Shown: in pieces, positions 52,280 to 62,801 of the stretch
How positions within the stretch are numbered: position 1 is the first letter of the stretch
Layout: each line of letters begins with the position of its first letter
NCBI RefSeq assembly: GCF_000092405.1
Contig: NC_014220.1
Location: forward strand, 2,108,001 to 2,172,000
Source of the DNA: Syntrophothermus lipocalidus DSM 12680
GTDB lineage: Bacteria > Bacillota > Syntrophomonadia > Syntrophomonadales > Syntrophothermaceae
Direction: 5' to 3'
DNA length: 64,000 nt
Notes under the pieces: model-generated
Database searches by the model: none
Seen by the model: only the letters and a program-made list of their open reading frames with translations
Told to the model about the DNA's origin: nothing
Translations under genes and position numbers: made by a program

Positions 52280-53622
52280 CCCTCCGCTGTTTGCAAAGTA
52301 CGGTAATATCTTTCACACCTCGCCAGCCGCCATACGGGAGCGCCAACCAGACCCGCCGCCTCCCGCGCCAGGTTCACAAACCCCCGGAACCCGGCGAAGG
52401 AACTCATCTCCTGAGGAAAAACCAGAAAGGGAACTCCTAGTTTCGTGGCAAGGTACTTCTCCTTTGTGCCCCCCACGAACAGGTGGGGCCTGTATTTCCT
52501 GATGAACTCTTCCAGTTCCTTTTCTGGGGGATCGTCGATCAGAACCGTACCCGCCCGCACCCTGGCCCCGGCATCCCCGTAATCTTCCAGGCAACCGAAC
52601 TGGGACCCGATCATGACCACCTCCATCCCCAGTTCGGCGAAGGCCCTGGCCATCGTTCCTATCCGGGAAGCTCCGAAAAACAGGGCCACCCGTTTGCCGG
52701 CCAGTTTCTTCAAAAAGGGAGCCGCGTTCCCAACTTCCCGGCGCCCTTGCTCCACGATCTCCTCCACCCCGGCCGATCCGAAAAACTTTCCGATGGAGTG
52801 CAGGGCAGATGCAGTCTCCTCAAAACCGAAAAAGGAAACCTTCAACTGCGGCGTGCCGAACCTTTCCTGCATGGCATCGGCCAGTCTCTGCCCGGTGCGA
52901 CGGCAGTGAACTATGTTGAGCCTGGCGCGGTGGGCATCGGCCATAGCCGTCGTCGCCGCCCTGCCGGAGAAGGCGCAGAGAATTCTCAGACCCAACTGTT
53001 GCAGCAGCCTCTCGATCTCCCCCAGGTCCCCCATCACATCAAACTCGCCCAGGAGATTCACACCGTTGGCAACCGGTTCCTGTGCCTTCCCGGTACCGAT
53101 GAAATGCTCCAGCAGCACCCCGGCGGCTATATCGTGCCCTGCCGCCTGGCTGTAACCGCAAAAACCGGGGGAATTCACCGGTACGACAGGGCGGCCGACA
53201 GCCCGGGCGGCACGCCTGCAGATGCCGTCCAGATCGTCTCCGATCAGCCCGGCGGTGCAGGTAGCGTAGACCAGAACCGCCCTGGCGCCGGGAGCAGCTG
53301 CGACGGCCTCCAATATCGCCCGGTAGAGTTTTTCCCCTGCTCCGAATACGATGTCGCTCTCCTCTAGTTGGGTGGAAAACACCCGGTAGCTCTTCCGGCG
53401 CACGATGCCCCCGAAATAGGCGCACCCTGCCGGGCCGTGCACCAGGTGAATAACGTCGGGAATGGCTCCCAGCATCCAACGTGCCCCGTAGAAGGCGCAG
53501 GCACGCTCCGACACCAGCCCCGGTACGGTAGGCCTGCCGCATTCCGGAAGAACCGCCGTACCATCACCTTTGGTTACCACATGCCTCCGCCGTTCGGGTA
53601 AAAGCCTCTCTACGCCCGGCAT
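52276..53622 (-). CDS. nifE: Nitrogenase cofactor scaffold NifE
   Basis: 448 residues from ATG 53622, with GAGGTG 6 bases upstream. The pattern CAFYGARWMLGAIPDVIHLVHGPAGCAYFGG, given in part as AIPDVIHLVHGPAGCAYF, and YATCTAGLIGDDLDGI place it in the NifD/NifE clade; it is shorter than NifD and lacks the FeMo-co His region, so NifE is preferred. Normally NifE works with NifN as a scaffold, but nifB follows directly with no nifN. Confidence 0.9.
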   Translation of the reverse strand: MPGVERLLPERRRHVVTKGDGTAVLPECGRPTVPGLVSERACAFYGARWMLGAIPDVIHLVHGPAGCAYFGGIVRRKSYRVFSTQLEESDIVFGAGEKLYRAILEAVAAAPGARAVLVYATCTAGLIGDDLDGICRRAARAVGRPVVPVNSPGFCGYSQAAGHDIAAGVLLEHFIGTGKAQEPVANGVNLLGEFDVMGDLGEIERLLQQLGLRILCAFSGRAATTAMADAHRARLNIVHCRRTGQRLADAMQERFGTPQLKVSFFGFEETASALHSIGKFFGSAGVEEIVEQGRREVGNAAPFLKKLAGKRVALFFGASRIGTMARAFAELGMEVVMIGSQFGCLEDYGDAGARVRAGTVLIDDPPEKELEEFIRKYRPHLFVGGTKEKYLATKLGVPFLVFPQEMSSFAGFRGFVNLAREAAGLVGAPVWRLARCERYYRTLQTAEG

Positions 53623-53646
53623 TTTCTTCACCTCGCTCTTACAGCA

Positions 53647-55128
53647 CTAAAGCTGCTGCGTACGGTCGTCCGGATAGCGGTAGTCCAGGAGTTCGTTAAC
53701 TATTTCGTAAAGCAGCAGTTCCGCCCCCCGGTACCCCACCACCGGTTTCTTCTGGTAGCCGAACCGGTCGTAGATCGGGAAGCCGACCCGCACCAGGGGA
53801 ATTTCCAGTTCTCTGGAGATGTCAACCCCTTTTGAATGGCCGAGGATCAAGTCGATCTGCGGCAGGGTTTTTAAATACTCCTCGAACTCAAACAGGTCGC
53901 CGCCGTTGAACACCCTGGGCTCCGCCAGGAACAGTTCCCGGTATTCTCTAAATATTGACTCTATCTCCCCTTCAAAGGTTTTGCTCGGGGTTCCCGACGA
54001 CACCGCCACGGGCGTCATGCCCAGTTCACAGGCAAACCTGGTCATCCCGATGACCACATCCGGGTCGCCGAAGATGGCGACACGCTTCATCATGGTGTGG
54101 TGCAGGGTATCGGCCATGGCATCTACCAGGCGCCCGCGCTCGTCTCGCAGGGACGCCGGTATCTCACGCCCCGTAATCCGGCTCAAGTTTTGAAGAAAGG
54201 CATCGGTGGCAGCTACCCCGATCGGGACAGGCCCGATGAAAGCGGGTATACCGAATTTTCGTTCCAGGTAGCGCGCCCCGCTTCCCCCGGCATGAGGCTG
54301 CAGGGCAAAGGTCGCCCGGGCATTGGCCATCTGCCTGATCTCGGACACAGGGGTGCCCCCAGGCGGGTAATAAGGGATCTCCTGCGGAGGGTTCAGGGGT
54401 GCATCCAGGGTATCGGAGATATCGAACAGGACCGTCCCTTCCACATTCATCTCCTCAAGCAGGTGCCTGATCTCCCGGATGTCACCCGGGTACAACATCC
54501 CCGGGATGATGTTCACCCGTTCCGAGAGCACGTCCCTGGTGGTTGCCAGCGATTCCAAAAAAGCTTTGGACGCCCGGTCGTACCCCTCCACGTGGGAACC
54601 GGCAAAGCTCGGGGTGTTTATCAGGACGATGGGGATTTCCTCCGTCTTTTCTCTCCCAATCTCCCTGCTCAGCCGCGCCCGCGCCTCTTTCAAGAAGCTC
54701 ACCATGTCATCCCCCATGATCTCGCTGGAGCAGGTGGTCACAACCCCGATGAGACCCGGCCAGTACCGTACCACCAGGTTGCGGATCCCCTCGATCACAT
54801 TCTTACGCCCCCCGAAAACCGCCGCGTCCTCGTGGAAGGAAGCGGTGGCAATAGTGGCAGGCTCTTTGAAGATCCGGCAGAAGGTGTAGCGGGCGTAGGT
54901 GGTGCAGCCCTGGGCCCCCTGAACAAAGGGGATTGCCCGGTGTACCCCGAGCACCGCCCACATGGCCCCGATCGGCATGCAGATACGGTTCGGGTTTACA
55001 ACCACCGACCGGTTTGATGCCGGTACCAGTTCTGGATCGCGCGCGATGTACTCGGGCGCAGCGGGAATCTTCTCGACACACAGCCTGTCGTATGGAATGC
55101 CGTCTACCGGTATTTCTCGCAACCTCAT
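53647..55128 (-). CDS. nifK: Nitrogenase molybdenum-iron protein beta chain
   Basis: 493 residues. The P-cluster ligands are Cys in RICMPIGAMWAV, GAQGCTTYARYTF and VVTTCSSEIMGDD. NTPSFAGSHVEGYD is the usual motif near Ser188. It pairs with NifD to form the alpha2-beta2 MoFe protein. ATG 55128 overlaps the nifD TGA (ATGA). Confidence 0.95.
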   Translation of the reverse strand: MRLREIPVDGIPYDRLCVEKIPAAPEYIARDPELVPASNRSVVVNPNRICMPIGAMWAVLGVHRAIPFVQGAQGCTTYARYTFCRIFKEPATIATASFHEDAAVFGGRKNVIEGIRNLVVRYWPGLIGVVTTCSSEIMGDDMVSFLKEARARLSREIGREKTEEIPIVLINTPSFAGSHVEGYDRASKAFLESLATTRDVLSERVNIIPGMLYPGDIREIRHLLEEMNVEGTVLFDISDTLDAPLNPPQEIPYYPPGGTPVSEIRQMANARATFALQPHAGGSGARYLERKFGIPAFIGPVPIGVAATDAFLQNLSRITGREIPASLRDERGRLVDAMADTLHHTMMKRVAIFGDPDVVIGMTRFACELGMTPVAVSSGTPSKTFEGEIESIFREYRELFLAEPRVFNGGDLFEFEEYLKTLPQIDLILGHSKGVDISRELEIPLVRVGFPIYDRFGYQKKPVVGYRGAELLLYEIVNELLDYRYPDDRTQQL

Positions 55129-56573
55129 TCTGTTTCAACCTCCTCTTCCACCTCCGGCAGGCCGCCCTGGAAGCGCCACACCGGTGAGTAAATGCCCTGG
55201 TAGATGTCCCGGGCAAAATTCACCATACCGGCAAACCCCGCGTATGGCCCCTTTTCGTAGGAGTGGGAGTTTACCGTGGGAATCCCCATCTTGCGGGCCA
55301 GGTATTTCTCCTTAAGTCCGGTCAAGAAGAGGTCAGGCTTGAGGGTAACCAGCATCTCCTCGATTTCGAACTCGTTCGGGGCGTCAATGACCAAGATCCC
55401 CCCCTTGTGCCGGACGTTGATCTTTTCGTAGTCATCCTCGTGGGCAAAGGTGCAGGCACCGGCCACAACCTCCATGCCCAGCTCCTCCAACAGCTTAATC
55501 CAGTGCCAGACCCGCGGGCCGCCTACATAGACGGCGATCCGCTTGCCAGCCAGCTTTGCCCTGTAAAAGGCCAGGGCCCTTTCCACGCGGGCCTTCTCCT
55601 CGGCAATGACCTGCTCCGCTCTGTCCTCAAGGCCAAAGAAAGCCGCCACCTCGCGCAGGGCCTCACTGGTCTGTTCAATACCGAAAAGAGAAACCCGTAT
55701 GAACGGGGTATTATACCCGTCTTTAATCATCTGGGCGATGTATTCCGCAGAGCGCTGGCAGTGAACAACGTTGAGCTTGACATCCAGCATCTTGATCAGG
55801 TTCTCGATGCGTTCATTTCCCGAGAACACTGCAGCAACGCGCACACCGATCTTTTCAAAAAGCGGACGGATGGCCTGCAGGTCCCAGTCCATGTTGTACT
55901 CACCGATCAGGCAGATGTCGTAGGGAGTTTTTTCCTCTTCCCGCATCTTCAGCTCCGGGCGGCGCTCCCGCAGAGCGTTAATCTGGCGGTAAAACTGGAT
56001 ATTAAAGTCGTGGTGGCCCTTGGACTGGCTCACCCCGGAACACCCGGGAGACTCGGCAGTGAACACCGGCTTTCCGACCTCCTTTTCCACCTGTCTGGCC
56101 ACTCCCTGGACGTCGTCCCCTATGAGTCCGGTGGTACAGGTGGTAAAGATGATCATGCCGCGCGCTTCCGGAAAGAGCCTGAAGGCTTCCAGGCAGGAAG
56201 CCTTCAGCTTCTTGATCCCGCCGAACACCACGTCCTTCTCCTGCATGTCGGTAACAACACAGTAGCGGCGGTTGAAGGCGACATTGGTAAGCCGAGTCGG
56301 CGTCGCCCAGGCATGGAGATCGGACAGGTTGCGCCGCGACCCCCAGGTGAACCAGGCGCACCCCACCGGAGCGTGCACCATACAAATGACATCTTTGATC
56401 GGCCCTCCGATGACGCCCCGGGAGCCTGCGAAAGCACACCCGCGCTCGGTCATATCCCCTGGGATCGTCCTGATGTTACAGGCTGGAATTACTGGGTTGT
56501 CCGGATCGTGTATGTAGATGTGCTTCCCCCGTTCTGGGATCTTCTCATCACACTTCATGTTGACAAGAGGCAT
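55125..56573 (-). CDS. nifD: Nitrogenase molybdenum-iron protein alpha chain
   Basis: 482 residues from ATG 56573, with GGAGGTAG about 7 bases upstream. P-cluster Cys are in TERGCAFAG, HAPVGCAW and FTTCTTGLIGDD. FeMo-co ligands: Cys in LNVVHCQRSAEY and His in TVNSHSYEKGPY. GHHDF holds the active-site His. HAPVGC replaces the common HGPVGC, a small departure. The sequence is of the Firmicutes/methanogen type and also resembles VnfD and AnfD, but no vnfG/anfG gene is present. Confidence 0.93.
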   Translation of the reverse strand: MPLVNMKCDEKIPERGKHIYIHDPDNPVIPACNIRTIPGDMTERGCAFAGSRGVIGGPIKDVICMVHAPVGCAWFTWGSRRNLSDLHAWATPTRLTNVAFNRRYCVVTDMQEKDVVFGGIKKLKASCLEAFRLFPEARGMIIFTTCTTGLIGDDVQGVARQVEKEVGKPVFTAESPGCSGVSQSKGHHDFNIQFYRQINALRERRPELKMREEEKTPYDICLIGEYNMDWDLQAIRPLFEKIGVRVAAVFSGNERIENLIKMLDVKLNVVHCQRSAEYIAQMIKDGYNTPFIRVSLFGIEQTSEALREVAAFFGLEDRAEQVIAEEKARVERALAFYRAKLAGKRIAVYVGGPRVWHWIKLLEELGMEVVAGACTFAHEDDYEKINVRHKGGILVIDAPNEFEIEEMLVTLKPDLFLTGLKEKYLARKMGIPTVNSHSYEKGPYAGFAGMVNFARDIYQGIYSPVWRFQGGLPEVEEEVETE

Positions 56574-56586
56574 AGCTCTACCTCCT

Positions 56587-56952
56587 TCACGAAATCGCTT
56601 CTGACGATCTTTCCTGCGTCCGGATCCGGGCAGCATCGTCTACCGGACAGACGAAGATGCGGCCATCACCGATTTCGCCGGTTCGGTTCACCTTGATGAT
56701 GGCAGCGACAACCAGGGGGACGTCCTCATCCTCTACAACCAGGGAAATGAACCTCTTGGGGACAAATTTCATCCCTCCGCCCTGCTTCATCAGCTCCGGG
56801 TGGACCTCGAAGGAAACCTCACCGGCAAGCCCCTTCTGTTTTCCCCGCCCCAGCACCCTCCAGGCGGTTAGGGCGGGAAAACCTAGGGCAGCCAGCACTT
56901 CCTTGGTTCTGGTCATCTGCTTCGGCCGGATAATCGCCATTATTTCTTTCAT
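56587..56952 (-). CDS. nifI2: NifI2 (PII-like nitrogenase regulator)
   Basis: 121 residues from ATG 56952, with GGAGG 9 bases upstream. PII fold with GEIGDGRIFVCPVDDAARIRTQE (in part TGEIGDGRIFVCP). Its T-loop differs from GlnK and carries a Gly-rich GGGMKF stretch. With NifI1 it inhibits nitrogenase when ammonium is present, known from methanogens. Confidence 0.93.
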   Translation of the reverse strand: MKEIMAIIRPKQMTRTKEVLAALGFPALTAWRVLGRGKQKGLAGEVSFEVHPELMKQGGGMKFVPKRFISLVVEDEDVPLVVAAIIKVNRTGEIGDGRIFVCPVDDAARIRTQERSSEAIS

Positions 56953-56971
56953 TTGGGTCAACCTCCAAACT

Positions 56972-57289
56972 TTATAATCCCTTACATCCCGTCCTGATAG
57001 TATAGGCTTCGTCTACAGGACTGACAAATATCTTTCCATCACCGATATTTCCAGTAAACGCCGCCTGAGTGATGATCTGCATAACCTTCTCCACATTTTC
57101 GTCATCGGTAACCATCAGAATCATAACCTTGGGGAGTTCGTCATAGTAAACGCTGCCGACGTGAATCCCCTTTTGTTTTCCCCGGCCGACGACGTCCATC
57201 TTAGTCAGGGCCACAAACCCCGCCTCAGCAAGGGCGTCGACCACATCCTCGGCCTTTTCCGGCCGTACGATAGCGCGTATCATTTTCAT
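56972..57289 (-). CDS. nifI1: NifI1 (PII-like nitrogenase regulator)
   Basis: 105 residues. PII fold with RGKQKGIHVGSVYYDELPK (short T-loop) and TGNIGDGKIFVSPVDEAYTIRTG. Lies between nifH and nifI2, the standard order in anaerobes. Confidence 0.93.
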   Translation of the reverse strand: MKMIRAIVRPEKAEDVVDALAEAGFVALTKMDVVGRGKQKGIHVGSVYYDELPKVMILMVTDDENVEKVMQIITQAAFTGNIGDGKIFVSPVDEAYTIRTGCKGL

Positions 57290-57301
57290 AGCAATTCCCT
57301 C

Positions 57302-58392
<1,091 letters not shown>

Positions 58393-58457
58393 TCTTTGCG
58401 GTTGTATTATGATTTCATTTTATTCACTACTCACCCAAAAGACAATATCTCCTTGAC

Positions 58458-58475
58458 AAGTATACGTGTATACAT
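58458..58475 (-). promoter_or_regulatory. Palindromic operator GTATAC-N2-GTATAC at the nifH promoter
   Basis: AAGTATACGTGTATACATT matches the amtB copy except in the outer bases. It lies at the start of the nifH leader, where the promoter must be. Confidence 0.75.
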
Positions 58476-58569
58476 TAGGTCCGTTAGCGAAGCAAGCCCA
58501 AAGCCACCGTCGGCCGAACGTACCTTATAAGTAAATACTGTCTTATAAAACCGCCGCACTAAGCCTCCA

Positions 58570-58683
58570 CTAAGCCTCGGGGTGAGGGCCCAGTTCCAAC
58601 ACTCCTTTTTTCAGTCTCTTGACCTGGCCGTTTGACAGGCCAAGGATGCGGGCGGCCTCGTTAATGGCCTGGTTAATAGTCAT
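58570..58683 (-). pseudogene. Short transposase-like HTH fragment
   Basis: 37 codons reading MTINQAINEAARILGLSN and GQVKRLKKGV. This is like the N-terminal HTH of ISNCY-type transposases (LGLSERQVKRLKK). No ribosome-binding site or further sequence, so it is a remnant. Confidence 0.6.
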
Positions 58684-58735
58684 TATTAATAAGGTTACAA
58701 TATCACAGATCGATAACAAGCCACCGTTATTACCC

Positions 58736-58765
58736 TTGACTCTAAATGAAGATTTCTGCTAAAGT
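58736..58765 (+). promoter_or_regulatory. Sigma-A promoter of the chemotaxis-type gene
   Basis: TTGACT and TAAAGT, 18 bp apart. The predicted start near 58772 leaves about 20 nt before the terminator-like hairpin. Confidence 0.6.
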
Positions 58766-58793
58766 TGAATCGAAGTGAGAGAAGGCAAAGGTG

Positions 58794-58837
58794 CCCCTGT
58801 TGGGCCCACGACGGGCCACACAGGGGTTTGTTTTTTT
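58794..58837 (+). terminator. Terminator-like hairpin in the leader of the chemotaxis-type gene
   Basis: CCCCTGTTGGGCCC and GGGCCACACAGGGG pair with one bulge around an ACGAC loop and are followed by TTTGTTTTTTT. It lies between the promoter and the gene (start 58867), so it can act as an attenuator. GTGCCCCTGTT is shared with the nif-type leaders. Confidence 0.75.
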
Positions 58838-58866
58838 GGAGTGCAGAGGAAAAAGGAGTTGGTACT

Positions 58867-60372
58867 ATGCAGCACCCCGTTTACCCTTTATCCCACGTTT
58901 TACCAGTTGCATCCCCCGGCTGCGTGTGGGTCAGCGGCATCTCATCTTGGGAAGCAGCCTTTCCGTGGCAGGTAATCACGATAGTTTTGGCCATAATTGT
59001 CATTTCAGCACTATTGCCCCGGCTTACATCGTATCTTGCGCGGTTGGAACGCTGTCGTTTGGCAAGACTTCCCGAGCCTTATCAGGAGAACGTGTTAGGC
59101 GAAACCGAGACCTCAGCCGTGTCTTCCGGGTGCTGTTCGGCCCCAGAAGCAGAGGAACTTAAGAGCAAACTTGCAGCATTCGCTGGTGACTACCAAGTCA
59201 CGGCCAGCCAGATCCTGTCCTCTGTTGACCAAATGAAACTAGTTACCGAAACTGCTTCTCAAGCCATCACGGCCTTCGATTATGTTCAACGTGCTGCTGA
59301 CGTGATTGGCGCATTGGGCGAAAAACTAACTCAGCAGGTTGAAGAAACCACTAGTTCCACGCGACGAGCCCGCGAGGCCTTGGTGCAGACTCTCGCGCTT
59401 ACCGAACGTGTTTGTCTTGACACCGATAATACTTACCGAGAGATGTCATCTCTCGAAGAGGCTGTAAGAAAAGTAGACGGTATTCTAACCAGTATCGGAG
59501 AAATATCACGCCAAACCCGGCTTCTAGCGTTGAACGCCTCCATCGAAGCCGCGCGGGCTGGACAACACGGCAGAGGTTTTGCAGTAGTCGCCGATGAGGT
59601 AAAAAAGCTGTCTCTTCAAACCGAAAAGGCAGTGGGGGAAACTGGCAGAATTCTCACAGACGTGAAGAACAAAGTAAAACAAATGGAGCAATCTGTTCAG
59701 ACCGGGCAGCGTGGTGTAAATCTCGCTGTTCAGGCGATCGATGAAATAAGAACAGAGCTCCATGGTCTCGAGCAACAGGTTGAGATTATGAGCCAAAGCG
59801 TTTGGACAGCACACCGCGAGATCCGAGAATACTTCGGCCGCTTAAAAGCCGCGGGACAACAGATAAAACGCAGCTTTGCCAGCATCCAGGCAGTTGCGGA
59901 AATGTTGACTAATGTGGCTCAAATAGTGCAAGCAAATGCCGGGAGTTTTACTCTGGTGAAGCCCAAGTCACTTTCGATGGAGGAATCTGGTTTTAACGGT
60001 GATGAGCAGGTTCACAAGGTGCTCGAGTCTTTACTTGTACTCGCTCGCGAACCAAGATTAAAGGAGCTTAAGCCTGAGCTTCATGGTCCGGTTCTCCGCA
60101 GATGGATGGCCGAGAGACCCGAAGTAGAAGCGGTTTATTCCAATCGGAGAGACGGCACCTTCATATTTTCAGAACCACCGGCTGCACTGGCCAACGCAAG
60201 AATACGTCCATGGTGGCAAAAGGCTATAGCGGGCGAGAACTATGTTTCACCTGAATATATTTCTGCCATTACTCGCCTTCCGTGCCGAACCGTGTCCGTA
60301 CCCTTAAGAGACAACACAGGCGAAATCGTAGGTACTCTGGCAGCAGACATGGTCGTCGGCAGAATCACCTGA
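58867..60372 (+). CDS. Membrane-bound methyl-accepting chemotaxis-type protein with C-terminal sensor
   Basis: 501 residues from ATG 58867, with AAGGAG 10 bases upstream. One membrane helix ([18 protein letters not shown]) near residue 38. Coiled coil and MCP hairpin with [20 protein letters not shown] and [18 protein letters not shown]. The last 125 residues form a Cache/PDC-like domain ([48 protein letters not shown]). In most receptors that sensor is outside and N-terminal; here it would be inside, after the signalling domain. It may sense a cytosolic small molecule. Confidence 0.88.
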   Translation: MQHPVYPLSHVLPVASPGCVWVSGISSWEAAFPWQVITIVLAIIVISALLPRLTSYLARLERCRLARLPEPYQENVLGETETSAVSSGCCSAPEAEELKSKLAAFAGDYQVTASQILSSVDQMKLVTETASQAITAFDYVQRAADVIGALGEKLTQQVEETTSSTRRAREALVQTLALTERVCLDTDNTYREMSSLEEAVRKVDGILTSIGEISRQTRLLALNASIEAARAGQHGRGFAVVADEVKKLSLQTEKAVGETGRILTDVKNKVKQMEQSVQTGQRGVNLAVQAIDEIRTELHGLEQQVEIMSQSVWTAHREIREYFGRLKAAGQQIKRSFASIQAVAEMLTNVAQIVQANAGSFTLVKPKSLSMEESGFNGDEQVHKVLESLLVLAREPRLKELKPELHGPVLRRWMAERPEVEAVYSNRRDGTFIFSEPPAALANARIRPWWQKAIAGENYVSPEYISAITRLPCRTVSVPLRDNTGEIVGTLAADMVVGRIT

Positions 60373-60476
60373 TGGGCGCTTAAGACAAAGTTCGCAGGTT
60401 AAGGGCGAAATGACGAGAACCAGTATCTACCGATCTCGGTTCTGGCTTGAGTCTGTACCAAAGAAGGGATGCTTAT

Positions 60477-61667
60477 ATGAGTCACCGATTGGGAATGGAC
60501 GACGTTTTTCCCTTCTTTCAACCTGTACTCGCGGCGGATACATGCGATGTATGGGGATACGAGGTATTGGGACGGGTGTCAACTCCGCACGGGCCGAAAA
60601 GCCTGGGCCCGTTTTTTCACGACCCAACAGTACCGGCAAGGGAGAAACTCGAGGTCGACCGTCTCATCCGAGAAAAAGCTCTGAAGGTACTGATGCAGGC
60701 AGGCCCAACGCGGTTTACGCTTCTTCTAAACATTCAACCGCAGTGGCTCTTGCCTTTCCTCGACAACCGAGAACGGTTTCTTACCCTGCAATACATCGAG
60801 TCCTTTAGAATTGATCCCGAAAAGATAGTCATCGAAATAAGCGAGACCGAATTCAGCGGAGATATGGAGCAACTTGCCCTATTGGTGGACAAATATCGGC
60901 AAGCGGGGTGTAGAATTGCAATCGATGACGTGGGTTGTAGACTAAGCAACTTCGACCGCATAGCCGCGTTAAAGCCCGACATCCTTAAGGTGGATACCCG
61001 CCTAGCCCTGGCGTCTGGTTATGACCAAACTGCCCAAAACGTTCTCGATATCCTGGGTTTCTTCGCTGCAAAAGCAGGCATAGACGTAGTAATGGAGGGA
61101 GTTGAAACGGCTGAGGTCCTCCGAACAGGACTCAAGGCCGGGTTTCGTTATTATCAGGGCTTCTTGCTCGGGTCTCCTGGTCCTCGTCCCAGCATTTGTC
61201 CCAACATTCGCACGCTTATGCGTCGTGAACTGGAGCAGTTCGCAGACCAAGAAACCGCACGACGTAAGAGTCAATTTACTGTGATGGAGCGGCTTGAAAC
61301 GGTTGTCAGGATGTACAGTCTATCCACAACCCCTTCGGAGCTGGAATCCATACTTATTGATGCCGTTTATGATCTTCCCGTGAACTGCTATCGCGTGTAC
61401 GTTTGCGATCGTATGGGATACCAGATAACGCCAAACTTCACCCGCGACGACCGGGGAGAATGGAAGGTCGATACAAGCTATCGTCGACGCAACTGGGCAT
61501 GGCGTCCGTATTTCTATCCAACCGTTACTCTGTGCAGGTACTTCGGCCGTGGAGTCGTCTCTGATCAGTACCTTGACCTGGAATCAAGACGTGCTACGCA
61601 AACCGCATGTTTTCCTCTGAAAAATGATTTGTTCTTGTTTGTTGACGTTGACGTCACCTGTCAGTAG
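60477..61667 (+). CDS. EAL-domain protein with YkuI-like C-terminal domain
   Basis: 396 residues from ATG 60477. EAL domain at about 10-250: the signature reads YEVLGR (EVL instead of EAL), then LNIQPQWL, IEISETE, IAIDDVGCR, DILKVD, VMEGVET and YYQGFLLG. The metal-binding Glu, Asn, Glu, Asp-Asp, Lys, Glu and Gln positions remain, so c-di-GMP phosphodiesterase or binding is plausible. The last 130 residues match YkuI_C/PDC-type sensor folds (RVYVCDRMGYQITPNF). It lies 105 bp after the chemotaxis-type gene. Confidence 0.88.
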   Translation: MSHRLGMDDVFPFFQPVLAADTCDVWGYEVLGRVSTPHGPKSLGPFFHDPTVPAREKLEVDRLIREKALKVLMQAGPTRFTLLLNIQPQWLLPFLDNRERFLTLQYIESFRIDPEKIVIEISETEFSGDMEQLALLVDKYRQAGCRIAIDDVGCRLSNFDRIAALKPDILKVDTRLALASGYDQTAQNVLDILGFFAAKAGIDVVMEGVETAEVLRTGLKAGFRYYQGFLLGSPGPRPSICPNIRTLMRRELEQFADQETARRKSQFTVMERLETVVRMYSLSTTPSELESILIDAVYDLPVNCYRVYVCDRMGYQITPNFTRDDRGEWKVDTSYRRRNWAWRPYFYPTVTLCRYFGRGVVSDQYLDLESRRATQTACFPLKNDLFLFVDVDVTCQ

Positions 61668-62020
61668 AATCTAGCAACGAGCAAAACCCTCGACCTCGTG
61701 TCTTTTATGCTCGCTTTCTTCAGCAGTGCATCGAAGGAGTTAAGCGCCAATCCTGCCAGCCCGCTTAAAGACGAAATACGAATACACTATCGGAATTCAA
61801 CCCACTTTTTGCGTCGCAGTTGAGCTAGCTAAAAGATAAAAAGGACAAATGACTACCCGGCATAGTGGTCGAAGTTTCTCTTCACAGAGCAATAGGATTT
61901 GGAGTAGTCAATTTTCTCACCGGCCAACACGCTCGCCAAGACGGCAATCGCTATAGACCCCATCAATAAGTCTTGACCTTTTTTGTTTATCTGTTATAGT
62001 TTGGCGTGGGGTGACATATC
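61668..62020. other. Intergenic region with dispersed repeat copy
   Basis: 61713-61810 resembles 44001-44070. The rest shows no feature until the vapBC promoter. Confidence 0.4.
61973..62000 (+). promoter_or_regulatory. Sigma-A promoter of the toxin-antitoxin pair
   Basis: TTGACC and TATAGT at 16 bp, 20 bp before the antitoxin start. GGGGTGA serves as ribosome-binding site. Confidence 0.75.
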
Positions 62021-62221
62021 ATGAAGACTACGCTATATGTTGATCGGAAACTCTTGCAAGAAGCCATGCAAATGGCAGGAACGAAAGGGATCACAGAGAC
62101 AATCGATACTGCCCTTAGAGAGTTCGTACGCCGCAAACGCCTGGAAAAACTGGCGGCAACTCTGGGAAAAGTTGACCTGGCGATGAGCGACGAAGAACTC
62201 GGGGAGACGCGCGAAAGATGA
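62021..62221 (+). CDS. vapB: VapB-like antitoxin
   Basis: 66 residues. It starts KTTLYVDRKLLQEAMQMAG, a ribbon-helix-helix DNA-binding domain, followed by ETIDTALREFVRRKRLEKLA and a flexible acidic tail. It should bind and neutralise the toxin and repress its own promoter. The stop overlaps the toxin start (ATGA). Confidence 0.9.
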   Translation: MKTTLYVDRKLLQEAMQMAGTKGITETIDTALREFVRRKRLEKLAATLGKVDLAMSDEELGETRER

Positions 62222-62631
62222 GTGAACGATTTCTGGTGGATACGTCGGTGTGGATCGAGGCCCTTCGCCCGAGAGGGAAGCCAGAGGTAGCTTCTTGGCT
62301 AAGAGAAGCTCTGATCCGGGACGCAGTCGTGCTCATTCCCCTGGTCAAAGAAGAAATTCTTATGGGCGCTCGTGACGAAAAGCAGTTTTCTGAGCTAGAA
62401 GAGATGCTGGGAGCCCTGCCCCTGCTGAAAGAAAAGCCGGAGATCTGGGAGAGGGTTGCGTCCATCGGGTTTTCCCTGCGCAGGCAGGGACTGAGGATTC
62501 CAACATTGGATCTTCTCATTATTTGCTGGGCCCTTACCTATGAATGTACTCTCGCTCACCGTGACCACCATTTCACGCTGGCAGCGGAAAGAATTCCTGG
62601 GCTGAAAACCGTGACCCTACTGAGCAGTTGA
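62218..62631 (+). CDS. vapC: VapC-like PIN-domain toxin
   Basis: 137 residues. The four PIN acids are Asp in FLVDTSVWIE, Glu in LVKEEILMG, Asp in PTLDLLIICWA and Asp in AHRDHHFT. It is probably a ribonuclease that blocks translation unless held by the antitoxin. The pair may help keep a nearby segment stable. Confidence 0.92.
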   Translation: MSERFLVDTSVWIEALRPRGKPEVASWLREALIRDAVVLIPLVKEEILMGARDEKQFSELEEMLGALPLLKEKPEIWERVASIGFSLRRQGLRIPTLDLLIICWALTYECTLAHRDHHFTLAAERIPGLKTVTLLSS

Positions 62632-62690
62632 GAAATGTACCGTGATTCACATCATGAGAAACTTATAGCTTCGAGTAGAAATTGCTCCGT

Positions 62691-62730
62691 TAAAAACCGG
62701 GGCGAGGTTTTCTCAATCCCTCGCCCTGGT
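62691..62730 (-). terminator. Rho-independent terminator of glmS
   Basis: Minus strand ACCAGGGCGAGG, loop and CCTCGCCCCGGT (one mismatch), then TTTTTAAC. It lies about 70 bp past the glmS stop. Confidence 0.85.
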
Positions 62731-62801
62731 TGCTTAAAACCACCCCTTCGCTCCGCTTCAACAAAACAAGCCCTGGCCCTCTTCCTTTCTCAATTCTACT
62801 C

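Noticed and set aside
52276-53622. NifE-NifN fusion
   Set aside because: The protein has only one NifD/E-type unit of about 450 residues; no second domain.
55125-56573. Vanadium or iron-only nitrogenase alpha chain
   Set aside because: Some motifs resemble VnfD/AnfD, but no vnfG/anfG gene is present and modABC are in the same run.
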